A DNA stretch of 64,000 nucleotides from Lineus longissimus. Its lineage: Eukaryota > Nemertea > Pilidiophora > Heteronemertea > Lineidae. Of this stretch, positions 1 through 12,363 are shown piece by piece. Both the position numbers and the translations under genes were made by a program. Position 1 is the first letter of the stretch, and each line of letters starts with the position of its first letter. The notes under the pieces are model-generated. The model was not told where the DNA came from and ran no database searches. It worked only from the letters and a program-made list of their open reading frames with translations. Location of the stretch: the NCBI RefSeq assembly GCF_910592395.1, contig NC_088325.1:6167501-6231500 (forward strand). Direction: 5' to 3'.

Positions 1-571
1 ACAAGCATTAGGTGTAGGCTGCAGGCCACTGGCTGTGGTGAGGCTATCATTTTCGCATTTTGTTCTTTTAAACTTTTAGTTAATTCAACCTGATGCTGAC
101 CATCAGATTTACTTTCGAAAACATTGTTTCGCCTTGAAACACTGTATTTGCATTTTCTGGCCAGAAACATGTCAGTGCCATAGCCTGTGTCAGCGTGCCA
201 GTGCCAGGCATTGAACCATCCGTTTTATGTTCGGGGTGAATACAGAGAGTGGTTGTAGGAAAAGTAGGGAAATGTGTGGCAGGTGATGATGGGTGTGGAA
301 TATGACTAGTGCATACGAATACCATTCAAAATGATACGGAAACAGTTTAAATGCAGCAAATCGAAAGTGCATCCCATCTAACCATGTTTTACGAATATTT
401 TTTGAATATGCCAGGAGTTAGTTTGTTGTGCATGCGTTTAGCTTGCAGTATGAAAAAAAGGTGAATTGATCAATCTATGTGTAATCAAGTAGGTAACTCA
501 CGGCATGTTAATCACAAGGGATAGGTCGGTTCAATGTTTATCAAAAGCTGCTAAACTATTCATGATTTCAG
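1..571. other. Left flank, no gene recognised
   Basis: AT-rich non-coding sequence, probably intron of the receptor gene whose first visible exon starts at 572. The short open frames here show no domain and no splice-site support. The exon at 572 begins in phase 1, so at least one upstream exon, including the signal peptide, must lie to the left of the window or be unrecognised here. Confidence 0.5.
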
Positions 572-685
572 ACTACATGAGGAGACAGTGCAAGCCGTTG
601 GGATATTACGAAGGGTCCATTGGAAGATGCAGACCATGCAGTGCACCATGTAAAGTCAGCGGAGACTCGTGCATTTGCATACGGA
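572..685 (+). CDS. Receptor gene exon a: cysteine-rich module
   Basis: Predicted 114-bp exon with acceptor AG at 570-571 and donor GTAAGT at 686, phase 1 at both ends like the next three exons. It encodes 38 residues with six cysteines (spacing C-x12-C-x2-C-x3-C-x6-C-x-C) and the string CKPLGYYEGSIGRCRPC. This resembles TNF-receptor or ephrin-receptor-like cysteine-rich repeats, which are extracellular and disulfide-bonded. I read it as the N-terminal visible part of a single-pass receptor whose Ig-like, FN3-like and transmembrane exons follow at 12-16 kb. The assignment to the same gene rests on strand, order and shared phase 1-1 boundaries. The 11.4-kb intron that follows contains two LINEs. 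It could instead belong to a separate gene, and the exact cysteine-repeat family is uncertain. Confidence 0.6.
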
Positions 686-1619
686 GTAAGTGAATCATAT
701 CAAAACCTGATTTTAGAAAACTAGAAATAAAAAAGGATGGTCACTGAGCAAGTTGGTTTACATACGTTTTACCTAGTCAAATTTTACACAGTTGGAAATA
801 ATTTTGGAACACAAATTATAAAGTTAAGTTAGATTGTAGGTCCTAGGACAATATGGGTAGGTGCGAGAGAAAGTTTCTTTGGAATTGATGATTTCATTAG
901 ACAAATCATGTGAGCAAGTAAAGTTTCTTTAAAAGGCAAGAAAAGTGATGTCACAGCCAAACAAAAAGTCCGTGATAGTATCAACCATATAATAACATTA
1001 ACATGATAAAAAGCATCGTTATCTACCAACATCAATGTAAAATTAGGGGAAATGTATTAGCTAGGCCAGAAAGCAGCCATGTGAACCGGGAAAACGCCTG
1101 TTGGAACAGCTATCATTTGCATTACGTTTCTAGAGCCCTTGATCCCGATTTGGTTTATATGTTATCTATCCCCTAAAGATCGTACATTGTTCCCGACCGA
1201 AGCGTGAGTCTAATTCCTCAACCCCAAACAACAGCAAGGAGGCTGTTCCATAGATCAGCCGCCCACCCTATTACTAATCCAACAGAGGGCAGCAGGGTTT
1301 AACATCTCCTTTGAGTTGAGGATATGGGTCACTGCTGCTTTGTGTGAGAGTGTGTTTTGCGTATGCGCGTGAGGATTCGGAATTTTTTTCGACGCCGATA
1401 TATTTATTCTTTTTCTCGAACTTTCTTACGTTCAAATCAACTTTAACCACTCATATCATCAAGAATACTCCCGGAAACGCCCCTGATCGCCGATCCGATT
1501 TTTTTTGTGCTCACATTACTCGAAAAAAACCGAAGAAAAAAAGTAACCGATACACAGCCGCCATCTTGACTTTATGTGTTTGTTTACATGTGAAGCCGAA
1601 GTCTGTGTAGTCAGTACCC
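686..1619. other. Intron sequence, no gene
   Basis: Non-coding. A pyrimidine-rich, low-complexity stretch at about 1380-1560 gives an open frame (1344-1610) without domain or homology signal. It may be 5' sequence of the LINE that follows. Confidence 0.4.
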
Positions 1620-1667
1620 GTAAAAACGAGTGTGTTAGATGGAAATCCTAGTAATCGCAGATCGTAG

Positions 1668-2408
1668 TTGTTTGACCATTCATTGCTTCATGGACATTTA
1701 AGGTGTGTAAGCATGTTTTCAAACCAAAACTTTGCCTTGCTGCTTGCTATCCCAGTCCTTATCAGCAACATTTCACGACCACCGTATCAGGGGCTATTCA
1801 CAGCTTGCCATCACCATCAGCATGCTTGCCCTTCACAATCACAGCTTATCACTGGTCACTTATCGACATTGACCAACTGCAGAGACCTGCAGAAGTTACT
1901 TTCCGTATCACTCCTGCGTGCGAGGAACAAGAGATACAACCAGTCCACAACACTAGTCTGTCTACACAAGGCCTCCACAGCGCTACTTTACTTAAGTGTC
2001 CTGCTGGTCACAAACGCCCACGACACAGAGGTAAATCCTGGCCCATACAGATCCAAGTACCCATGTGGAGTCTGCGAGAACGCAGTGAAATGGTCAAAGA
2101 CCAGGAAAGCGGTTGCATGCGAAAAATGCGACAAGTGGTTTCACACTGACTGTATGGGAATGAGCTCCGCTTCTTATCACCGTGTAAATAAATCGAATGT
2201 ATCATGGATCTGTTCCAAATGTGATACACCAAATTACTCGGCTGGTCTGCTGGATAGCTATATATATCTAGAAGATGAAAACAGCTACGCCCCATCCACT
2301 GACCCACCAAGATTAGACAGTGCAACAAACAGTGATGTTGAACCCTTCATGTTCATCTCCTGGTGCAGACTCGTTCTCAACCCCCTTATCAATTGGATCC
2401 CCAGGTGA
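1668..2408 (+). pseudogene. LINE N-terminal ORF: 2A-like peptide plus PHD finger
   Basis: Open frame of 246 residues, cut from the rest of the element by a stop or frameshift near 2408. A hydrophobic run (residues about 103-115) is followed by DTEVNPGP (residues 119-126, bases 2022-2045), which fits the D-x-E-x-N-P-G-P consensus of 2A ribosome-skipping peptides. Immediately after comes a Cys4-His-Cys3 PHD-type finger (CGVC, CEKCDKWFH, WICSKC; residues 133 to about 193). 2A-like sequences followed by such fingers are known from CR1-like LINEs of sea urchins and other invertebrates. The hydrophobic leader before the 2A could act as a signal sequence, as described for some of those elements. Activity here is inference, and the element as a whole is dead. 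Confidence 0.7.
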
Positions 2409-2486
2409 AAGGTCATCTCCCATCCAACAGGATAGAGCTAAGGCTGCCAAAAGACCATTAACGTCCCTACGGTAAGCTTTCAGTCG

Positions 2487-5028
2487 ATGCATGCAAAGAG
2501 GGAATCTTTTTGGGAAGCCGCTGACACCAGCCACCCAGATGTCATTATTGGTACCGAGACATGGCTCATCCCGAGCATCCTCAACAGTGAAGTAATGCCA
2601 CCTGGGTATAGTACTCTGATGAGGAACGACCGTCAAGATGGCTACGAGGGTCCTGATTGCCACTCGAAGCCACATCATAGACAGTGAGATCAAGATAGAT
2701 ACTACAACAGCAGAAATGGTGGCTACAAAGATCGAGTTAACACCAAGAAACCCACTCATAGTGATAGCTGCACATAGACCAACAAACAACGATGAAATCT
2801 ACGCTGAAGACCTCTGCAAGGCCATCCGCACAACAGCCCTAAACCATCCAACGTCAACAATTTGGGTTAGCAGTGACTTTAACCTCCCAGACATAGACTG
2901 AGAAACTGAGTCAATAAAGTCAAACCAGTACAAAGTCCAGATCAACAACAGGTTCTTCTCCACCTTCAGTGACCTAGGCCTCACACAGATAGTGAATTTC
3001 CCTACACGACTGAAGAACAAATTGTATCTTTTCCTCACAAACCGACAATCCCTGATAGCAAACTGCACTGCACTACCAGGCATCAGTAATAATGAGATGT
3101 TACTCACCGTCTCCGACACCAAGGTGAAGCGCAGAAAACCAGTCACCCGGAAGATCCACCTATGGAAGAAAGCAAACATGATCAATGAGGAACTCGAAAC
3201 ATTCAAGAACGTCTTCCTTAACTCAAACACAGTCGATTCATCTGTAAATGATATGTGGGATAACAACTACAACATACTTACGGAAGTCATTAAACAACAT
3301 GTACCCTCAAAGATGACAACAAGCCGTTTCAACCAAGTGTGGATAACACGAAAAATAAAGAAACTCGGTAGGAAGAAGAAAAGGGCATTTGCCAAAGCAA
3401 GGAAAACCAAGAAACTGGAAGACTGGAATCACTACAGAGCACTAAAGAGAGAAATGCAGACCACATGCCGCCAAGCACATGATGAGTACATCGCCAGCAT
3501 TTTGTCTCCTACATCAGACTCGGGCGAGGATACACCAAACAAGAAAAGGTTATGGTCGTACATAAAAAAATCGAAGGTACGACAAACCTGGCACTGCTCC
3601 GTTGATGAAGGATGGCATGCTCCAAAGCGCCAGTTCTACGAAGGCAGAGACGCTCAACCACCAGTTTGCTTCTGTCTTCACCAAGCAGGACCTGGAAGAC
3701 ATGCCAGACCTTGGTGAGAGTCCATACGACGTTCCATCGGTGCATTGCTCCTCAAGGCTTCCTTAAACTACTACAAGACAACAACCCGCACAAAGCAACC
3801 GGGGCAGACAACATCCAAGCACGGATCCTGAAGGAAGGGGATTAACAGTTTGCACCAGTCCCCACCCTACTTTTCGAAGCTTCCTTACAACAAGGCAAAA
3901 TCCCAATGCCATGGAGCTCAGCCTATGTCATCCCGCTATTCAAGAAAGGAGACCGCCACAAACTACAGACCTGTCTCCCTAACTTCAATCTCCTGCAAAT
4001 TAATCGAGCACATAATCCACAGCCATGTCATCAAACACCTGCAAGATGAGGGAATCCTTTCAGACAACCAGTTTGGGTTCAGGAAGAACTGCTCATGCGA
4101 TTCGCAACTCCTGCTGACTCCATTAATTGGCCGAGGGGCTGAAGGACAAGGAACGAATCGATGCAATCTTGTTGGATTTCTCCAAGGCCTTTGACAAAGT
4201 CCCGTACAAGCGACTCTTGTCAAACGCACGCACTTGTGACGGAGAAACTCTTCAGACTGACCTCAATAAGCTACAGGATTGGGAAAGTAGATGGCAAATG
4301 CACTTCAACCCATCTAAATGCGAGGTAATAAGAATCACATACAAGCGGAAAAACGCCATCATAACAAACTACAACATCCACGGCTGCACTCTGCCGACAG
4401 TGGAAGGAGCAAAATACTTCGGCCTAACAATCAACTCCAAACTGAAGAGGGACACTCACATCAACAATAACTTCAAAACAGCTAATGGCACACTAGGATT
4501 CTTAAGGCGAAACCTCCGCAAGGCCCCAAGTCCCTCAAGGAGCAGGCATATAAGACGTACATGAGGCCAACCATCGAATATGTAAGAACAGTTTGGGATG
4601 GAACTTCGAAAGAAAATAGGCATAAGTTAGAGATGGTGCAAAGAAGAGCAGCGAAATTCGTAACAAGATCCTGCGACCACCGACAGAGTGTGAAAGCTAT
4701 TTTGCAAGATCGCGGCTGGCACACTCTAGCCGATTGGAGAGCAAGGACCAAGCTTACCATGGTTTACAAGATCCTACATCAGGTCATCGCCATCCCTGAA
4801 ACACAGCCATACGTCATTTTTTTCAACCAGAAACCAAGAACAGCTACAACTATGACAACACCACTGCAGGATAGCCACATACCAGGCAACATTCTTCCCA
4901 AGTGTCATTCCACTATGGAATGCCTTGCCTTCACTCATCAGGATGGAAGCCCACAGAATCCCACAGTAGCTCAAGAAGAAGTACTTTTTAATCCACGCAC
5001 CGTTCAACAAGCTTTTAACCTGTTTTAA
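2487..5028 (+). pseudogene. LINE endonuclease/reverse-transcriptase remnants
   Basis: Successive fragments in different frames. Endonuclease pieces: IIGTETWL near 2540 and SDFNLPDID near 2870. Reverse transcriptase: YRPVSLTSISCKLIEHII near 3970, then the motif-A region ILLDFSKAFDKVPYKRLL near 4165-4215. The next residues belong to the thumb/connection region (LQDWESRWQMHFNPSKCEV near 4260), so about 100 codons carrying RT motif B and the YADD catalytic motif C have been deleted at about 4215. The C-terminal part from 4561 reads YVRTVWDGTSKENRHKLEMV and similar CR1/Jockey-like text to 5028. This copy cannot encode a working reverse transcriptase. Confidence 0.75.
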
Positions 5029-5306
5029 TTTTTTGTTCCTTGAGTTCTCACGAAGCGTGCACAGAACATTTTTATCACCAGTGCGACTATACTCTGTTGA
5101 CAAGGAAAGCACTTAATTGGAAGAAGAAGAAAAAAAGAAGATTATTACATAACAATGCAGTCTGTGTCATCCTTGGTAGAGATTAATTACCAGTATATAT
5201 ACTATGCTTAATATATAATTGTTTAGTGTAGCTAGGACTACTCTGACTGGATGGTTGATTTTTGAAAATAGTGACTTTGATGAACACAATTTTTATAATT
5301 TTTTGT

Positions 5307-7284
5307 GAGTTGGACCCAATTCCAACCTGGCTCCTGAAGAAGTGTTTGAACCCTGTACTCCCAGTTCTGGTCAACATCATAAACAAATCATTGACCTGTG
5401 CTTGTGTCCCGTGCTCCTTGAAGTCCGCCATTGTCAAGCCACTGCTGAAAAAGTCATCACTCGACAAGGATCTGCTATCAAATTATCGCCCTGTCTCGAA
5501 CCCCTCATATTTGTCCAAGCTGATTGAACGCGTAGTAGCTACTCGCCTCCGATCTCACATGGCAGAGCACTCTCTATATGACCCACATCAATCTGGTTAT
5601 CGACCGAATCATGGTACTGAAACTGTTCTACTAAAGATGTCGGACCAGATTTTCACATCTCTCGACAGGGGAGAGGGAGTACTCTTGGTTTTGCTAGATT
5701 TGTCAGCAGCCTTCGATACTGTCGATCATCACATTCTACTGGACAGGCTCCAAGAATGCGTTGGTATTCAGGGTCAGGCGTTGGAATGGTTTTCTTCCTA
5801 TTTGAAAGATAGAACTTTCTCTGTTAGCGTCAGCGGTAACATCTCGAGTAGTGTGCCCCTACGATACGGTGTGCCCCAGGGCTCAGTGTTGGGACCCGTG
5901 TTGTATACGATCTACACGATCCCACTCGGCGATGTAATGCATCATAACCAGGTTCCATTTGAGCTCTACGCTGACGACAGCCAGTTGGTAGATTCCTTCC
6001 CATCTGGTCATCCTGTCCAGGGTCCTGCCAGTAAAGCCTTGATGGCCTCGGCGGTTATACGGTTGCACTACGGATTGGGTGGTCACGGGTTCGAACCCCG
6101 GAAAATCTAATTTTAGTAGAGCCCCATAGCCTAGTGGTTAACACTGCTGGCTACCACGCAATAGGGCCCGGGTTCGATCCCGGGGAGAACCCAGGATTGT
6201 ATTTCTGGATGAACCGGCGTGGCTTCAAGGAACTAAAATTCCTGGCTCTTCACAATACGTACATTAACGTATGAAATACTCGAGGGTCTGTCGGATGAGA
6301 CTAAAAGCCGTGGTCCCTTGTACCTGAGTGTCTATGCCAGGGCAAGTAAAAGATCCTACATAGGTGGACAGTAGCCTATAGTGGACTCCATACCTCCGGC
6401 AAAAATCCAATAGGGTTACGACGCCGGTAATGATATGATATGGTAAAAAAGGTTCAAAAGTGCATCATTGATGTCAAAAAGTGGCTTCACGTGAACAAGT
6501 TAGCTCTAAATGATCCAAAGACTGAGTTCATGGACATTGTATCAAGTCGTAGACTTGGTTCAGTGCCTGAAATCACCATTGATGGTGTATCCATCTCAAG
6601 CTCCGAGTCGGTCAGAGATCTTGGTGTCAGGTTTGACAAAAACATGACTATGAAAGATCATATTCGCAACATGTGTAAATCCATGTACTTCTCCTTGTAC
6701 AGGATAGGTCGGATCCGCAAGTTCCTTGTCCAAGCTAGTGCTGAACGCCTTGTCCATGCTTACGTCACCTCAAGGCTGGATATGAGCAATGGGCTTCTGT
6801 ACTTTTTACCGGACCAAACCATTGCTCCGCTCCAGCGGGTACAGAACTCAGCCGCAAGGCTTATCTATGGTACGTGGAAGCGTGATCACATCGCCCCCAT
6901 CTTGAAGCAGCTCCATTGGCTCCCTGTAAAGAGCCGAGCTGTCTTCAAGGTGCTGGTGATGTGTTTCAAGGCCCTCAATGGACTTGCGCCATCATATCTG
7001 TCTTCACTTTTGCAGCGTAAAGAAGGTGGGCGCCATACCAGGTCATCATGTTCAAAGTGTCTCCTTGTACCTCGCTCAAGTACGGGGATCGCAGTTTCTC
7101 CGTTGCTGCCCCTTATCTCTGGAATCGACTCCCCAAAGCAATTACATCTGCTGAGACCCTCACCCAATTCAAATCCCTTCTTTGTTCAATCTTCACTTCA
7201 AAAAATAGAGGAGGTAGCGCTTTGAGCAGGGTGACCTGGAAAGGCGCTTTACAAATTCTATATTTATTTATTTATTCATTATAG
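5307..7284 (+). mobile_element. 5'-truncated L2/CR1-like LINE with an inserted SINE
   Basis: Reverse-transcriptase ORF that begins abruptly at about 5307. The open frame runs 5262-6110, but its first residues come from flanking DNA. RT motifs: [20 protein letters not shown], motif [21 protein letters not shown], motif [11 protein letters not shown], motif [11 protein letters not shown] (near 5960). The frame is interrupted at about 6036 by a SINE and resumes at 6440 (VQKCIIDVKKWLHVNKLALN), running to 7225. A frameshift near 7045 moves the last part (YGDRSFSVAAPYLWNRLP, WKGALQIL) to another frame ending at 7284. The 3' end is a TATTTATTTATTTATT tail, typical of L2-like elements. No endonuclease remains. 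Confidence 0.85.
6036..6437 (+). mobile_element. tRNA-derived SINE with two tRNA-like heads
   Basis: Inserted between RT motif C and the downstream part of the L2-like ORF. Two tRNA-like modules follow each other: 6036-6107 (B-box GGGTTCGAACCC near 6088) and 6119-6192 (A-box-like TAGCCTAGTGGTTAAC, B-box GGGTTCGATCC, T-stem CCCGGG/CCCGGG). About 240 bp of body follow, ending in GATATGATATGG. The second head is clearly related to the tRNA-like unit at 60315-60382, so the SINE family is dispersed in this genome. No clear target duplication was found. Confidence 0.65.
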
Positions 7285-10175
7285 TTGACATGTGACTCTC
7301 TTTTCAAAAATCGATGATATTTAACTTTGAATTAGATGCATGAGGATAAGCCTTCTCAGTAAAATCCACTATTCCAGAACATTTGAATTCCATTTAAAGC
7401 ATAAATTCTGTAAACTTTACAAACAATTTTCATTTCACATTTCCAAAATATTGTGCACTATGTACTGTAAAACGGGAAAATGTCATTGTTGCCATGTTTC
7501 CACAGAGGCACTGCATACGGCGTGGCCCAACGAAGACCTACGTGTATACGCCGCGCAATTAGCACTTGTCATAATTACACTTAACTTAAACAAATTTTAC
7601 TTAATTATTGCCCAGATTATGCTAAGTAGGGGACATTTTACACTACAGTCCCAATACACGAATAGCTTAGAGACAAAATAGACAGTAGACAGTTTAAATT
7701 TTCTTGGAAAAATATTCTTCACTCGCGAAAATATTCTGCTGCGAATATGTCCATCGTGAGGCATTCGCGAAAATGTTATGTTGAGGATATTTTCCGTTCT
7801 ACAGTAACAACTGCGCACGGCAACTGAACACGTTTGAGTGATCATCACTGCGACCTGCTCGAGGCAAAGCCGCGGCGCTTCATCAGACGATGAGATCCAG
7901 GCGAGATCGACAAAACTGCCTCATTTCTATAGCTCTTAAATGGTCGTTCTTCAGTCAATTTAAAAATTCAAAAGCGCTATTTGTGATAGAGATATATTTG
8001 CTGGCGAACTGTCTCGTTCCCAAAATTGACGCTGCACAATATTTCATATTTATTTCTTTAGTGGGGAGGAACGGCTAACCCCCTAATCCCTAGGCAATCT
8101 TGATAAAATGGACCCACCAAAAGGGCTAAAACGGGGTCATTATGGAAAAATCATCACGGGCAGAGAAACGTAAGTTGTGGTCAATTATGAATTGAAGTAG
8201 TCCAGCTCGCTCATGCTTGGCTAGTTTCTTAAACATGTGAATGAATAGGGTCTGGTTTACTAGTATTGACCCTTAGTGGACTGGTTTCCACAGGAATCAA
8301 GTACTATCGATGGAGCAAGATGTGATGAAGGGGGCATTTCTCTTCTATGCTCTATAGTATCTACATGCCGAAGTTAACAAAACCAATCACTTTGCTATTG
8401 AATCTCACTGTGGGTGTTGACAAACTTTAGAATTGGTCACCTTGATGGCGTCTATGGCACGCTTTTTTCCAAATATTGCATAAACTGACATTATAAGTGA
8501 TATGCTGATGGCGGATAAAGTCATTACATGGATGAAATGAGCACAATTGATAATTATTGCTTATTAAATGAATATCTATTTCATCTGAGGAAAGCTATTT
8601 GCCATAGGGATCATGTTATGCAACTTATATCACAAAGGAAAGCCATGTGTGGTAGATGATGGGTCATAATAGTCAAAGAAATCTGCTAACTCACTTAATT
8701 ACAAGAAACACGCATTGATCACATATCTCTCATAAGTTGTAATATATCAATCACAAATATGAAACTTGTGTAATCCACAATAGCACGTTTTTTCCTTACC
8801 TTATCCATGTCACATGGTACCTTGTAGTCCTTGATGTCTTACCAACGTGTATCACATCGCTGACCAATGACAGATGATAGCCACTACGGTTTGACTAGGG
8901 AAAAATGAATCTCTAGGTGGTAGAACTTTTGTCATTGCCTTCTGCAAGTCTACAGTCAGTCGTCTGTTCAAGAACTGAGACTTGCCCCTGGACACAAAAT
9001 GGGCCACCCTCTACCTTCTGCATTGTACACGGACTTGTGCATCAGAATCATGTGTCGGTCAAGCACATGAAGTCAATAGCTGCATTTTTAAGTGGCCATG
9101 GTTACATCGTAATATGCTCATAGGCTACCGTTCTGGTGTATAACATAATGTACCTTCTCCAAAAAAAATCATCAACGAAAACCAGTCAGTACAAACAAGT
9201 TGGTTGGTATTACATAATCACTGCACACCAAAGCAGACAACTGTAAATGACATGAATGTGACCAACAGAGCATTTAAAATCCCTCATGAAATGATCAACC
9301 TAAGTTCGCAAGTGGTTTATTGCTGGTTGTTCTATTGGGTGTTCACCCCCAGTTGCACCAAGGAAAGTATAAGAAAATCCACTTTTTGGTTGAATTTATG
9401 CTTAAAATGACAACATGCAATGACTTTTATGATCCAAATCAGTAATATAAACCTTGTACCATACACCTAGGTCTTTGTTTGGAATAATATAATGTTCTTA
9501 CTAAGGATTTGAGCACTTTACAAATCACATAAAATTGTCTTGGTAAAAGCGATCAGATGAAAAAAATCAATATTTTCAAATGCCCATACCTTACTAGGAG
9601 CTATAATTTACCATACCAATGGAATTTTTCTTTCAACAGTTAATTTGACTTAGTAAAACATATGTAAACCAAATTACGAAGTGACCATCCCCTTAATTAC
9701 CAGTGATCAAATCTAATTTGCACATTTTAACTCAGGGCCTACTCCCTAGGCCTGGCCTAGAATTGAACTTCACAAATGATTGTGCTCATTAATGTAATTA
9801 ATGGGCATGTTGGTATCTAAGAATGATAATCCACCATCATTACTAGGGAAGGACATCTTTTCAATGGGGGCGCATGCAAAACAGCTATGCCGGTGTAACA
9901 GTAACAAATGCCCCCCTGGAAAAAGTGTCCGGCCCTATTGTATTCTGCAATATGGTTCTATAGAGACCCTGACCGTCAATAGCTCAGAGATTGAAGCGCA
10001 TTATAGAATCATTTGTTTCCCGGGCATTCTATCCTAGGACATTTTAAACTTCTACACCGGGTTTGCATTCAGATGTGTTGCAAAATAGACCTACGCATTG
10101 GGTTTTGGGCTTGTGACAGTTATTTTTAAACCCTAGCCTATCTATTGGTGGTGATTTTAGGGTGTGCGTGTGTGT
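7285..10175. other. Intron sequence, no gene recognised
   Basis: About 2.9 kb of AT-rich sequence with only short open frames (longest about 113 codons at 7340-7681) lacking domains, repeats or splice support. Read as intron of the receptor gene. Confidence 0.5.
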
Positions 10176-10179
10176 GGGG

Positions 10180-11975
10180 GGGGGGGGGGGCGGATTTAGT
10201 GGAAGGATCGGAATAACCAACAGAGACACACACTTGTATTTCATATTGATTATAATAATCTTTATTTTCCTCTTCATAAGAACAATATACAGTAGTTCCT
10301 CGCATGACTCGCCGTCTTACCCAGGCCTGATTAGAAAAATGTGCTCAGTCCAGCAAAGTTGTCAATTTTTACTCTAACTGGCGGGTTCGAGACGGGGCGG
10401 GGCATTTATAATGTTAATCGCCCTTCGACTTGGATTATGGACGTAATTTGATCATAATTGGTCTAGCCATTCCCGCACAATCGTAGCAGGATAATGATGA
10501 CTCAATATCCTCGTACTACTGTATACTCGTCTGGCTATTTGTAAATATGCTGATTAATAAATACTTTTAACTGAAACAACTTCTCCCTGAAAACTTAACC
10601 GAAAGTTTAAAAGCATGTTCCATAAAGAGTGTATTTGGGATGCCAAGGTTCGGAGAAGCATAACAATTTGCACCCAATTTCAAGTTAAGGCGAACAGTTG
10701 GCATGCCGTCGGAGCCATTAGATTACATGTGAGAAATCCAATGGGATAGTTGTCCTGCTACCTTTCATCATCAGAAACTGGCCTGTATGCACTCGAATAG
10801 GTTTTGGAGGAGACCTGCAACTTGCTTAGTTATGAGCATGTCGTTGATTTTGAGGACCAAATCGTGCGTTGGCGATTGTTTTGGGGTAGACCTATGTCCG
10901 ATCAAATCCCGCCACAAATCTGTAATGACTGCAACGACAATATTGACATTTTCTAGTATATATGATGTGACATTCCGATGGGATTTGAATAGAATCGGTG
11001 AACATGGTGGTGTCTGTTTCGGAGTTGTAGTGACCACTTGGCGTACATATTGGTGTTGGTCGAGGCTGGGAATCTATATCACATTAGTTTATCAAACTAC
11101 AGGCGGCGCACGCCTGTCTTGTTAGCCTGGTAAAAAGTAAAAGTTATCTGGTTTTATGGCCACTTACGCACTTTAGGCGTTAACCGTAGGTTTCACCATT
11201 TTGGCTAGACTTCCAAATCCTAAAGCAATTATATCTTGTTTGGCCAGCTGTTCATACGAAAGAACACACTCTCAGTATGTTCATACGAAAAAAAACACGA
11301 AAAACACATTTTGCGCTAAAAAATATGAATTAGGGACGTGGCTGAATGCCTCCACGGGGTAAAATTTACATTTACGCACGAAAAAGTAGGAGATTTCATC
11401 CAGCGGTTAAGGCGGTGGTAGACATAAAGATACTTTTACCTGTTCTGGTACTTATATATAGATGCTGAACTGAAAAAAAAAAAAAAGTTTAACTTATTCA
11501 ACGTTATTTTGACCGCATCAGAGCGCTATTGTTATTGCCCGGTGGCATCCATAATGACATATTTTCTTCTTCATTTTCACAGGTCAACCCTCCTCCACCA
11601 CTTCGGGCTCAGTTCGGACTCAGCGCAGTACTAAGGAAACCAGGCATACGACACCAAGTTTGTAAACATTTGCTAGTAGGCCTACTTCCCTAGTGAAAAC
11701 ATTCCTTGAAAACATGGATGCTGGGCTATTTTTTTCAAAGATGCACTCAGAGCGACCCTATTAAAGGTTGAATACTAATTAGCTCTCTTAGTAAGGCCAC
11801 CTCATTAACCCCATTCTTTAATGCCCTAATTTGGGAAGCCCTAACATTTTCGCAGGTGTTCTGGAAATCTGACCTTTAAGAGATAAGTCGGACAATGTCG
11901 GGCCTTTGTCGGCTAAATCAGAGAAAAGTTAGAGAAACCGTTAAGAAGTCGGAAAAAGCCTCCTACTAGTGATAT
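10180..11975. repeat. Diverged third copy of the 31-kb/59-kb repeat
   Basis: Sequence from about 10190 (ACCAACAGAGA) through 11970 (CTCCTACTAGTG) aligns by eye, with many substitutions and indels, to 31010-32710, and its left part to 58745-59520. Shared landmarks are GCATGCCGTCGGAG (10701), CATTCCGATGGG (10972), CATCCAGCGGTTAAGGCGG (11398) and the GTCGGACAATGTCGG block (11887). Unlike the 31-kb copy it lacks the roughly 520-bp segment holding the tRNA-like and L2 fragments. A 15-G run (10176-10190) marks its left edge. Confidence 0.75.
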
Positions 11976-12072
11976 ATAAAGCCTCTCGATGTGTTTTAAT
12001 CAAAAAATAAGCTCATGCATGTTTGTTTCCGATGTAATTCTGATATTTTCCTGACATACTGTCTTTATTCAG

Positions 12073-12363
12073 CTATCCCCAACGTTCAAGTCATAAGCAA
12101 GACAACTGTGAATGAAAATGAATCCATGCAGTTTCAATGCGTCACCAGTGGAGGCTCCCCGGAACACATCACGCGGTATCAGTGGCTCTGGAAAAAAATT
12201 GGTTCCACCGCAGAAGAAATAATACAGGATACTCGGACCAGCACGCAGAATGGGAAGATCTTGGAATATGCACGTATTCCGTACGATAAGAGTGGAATGT
12301 ACACGTGCAAGGCTTGGAACATTAGGGGAATTGGACAGGCGTCGGTAAACCTCAGTGTACAAT
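12073..12363 (+). CDS. Receptor gene exon b: Ig-like domain 1
   Basis: Predicted 291-bp exon; acceptor TTATTCAG ends at 12072 and donor GTAAGTTC starts at 12364, phase 1-1. It encodes one complete immunoglobulin-like domain of about 97 residues: first cysteine at residue 23 (MQFQCVTSG), tryptophan at 38 (YQWLW), and DKSGMYTC, with the core Asp, Gly, Tyr and second cysteine at 72, 75, 77 and 79. Spacing and motifs fit an I-set/C2-type domain, a cell-surface recognition or adhesion fold. One-domain-per-exon with phase-1 boundaries is the usual organisation of Ig superfamily receptor genes and allows exon shuffling. The open frame extends upstream into the intron, but the upstream residues are not Ig-like, so I start the exon at the acceptor. 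Confidence 0.88.

Larger units (their letters stand above)
1620..5135 (+). mobile_element. Degenerate CR1/Jockey-type LINE with 2A-PHD N-terminus
   Basis: Non-LTR retrotransposon in the sense orientation of the receptor intron. In order it shows: a leader with a 2A-like peptide and PHD finger (1668-2408), apurinic-type endonuclease remnants (about 2500-2900), a basic linker (2992-3717), reverse-transcriptase remnants (3780-4220), and the C-terminal region typical of CR1/Jockey ORF2 (4229-5028). It ends in a GAA/A-rich tail near 5122-5145. Coding is broken by several frameshifts, and the RT core motifs B and C are missing. The 5' boundary is approximate. Confidence 0.8.

Noticed and set aside
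1344-1610. 88-codon open frame before the first LINE
   Set aside because: Low-complexity T/A-rich sequence without domain or splice support.
10176-10190. Run of 15 G (and 19 C at 39942-39960)
   Set aside because: Homopolymers at repeat edges; may be slippage or sequencing artefacts, no function inferred.
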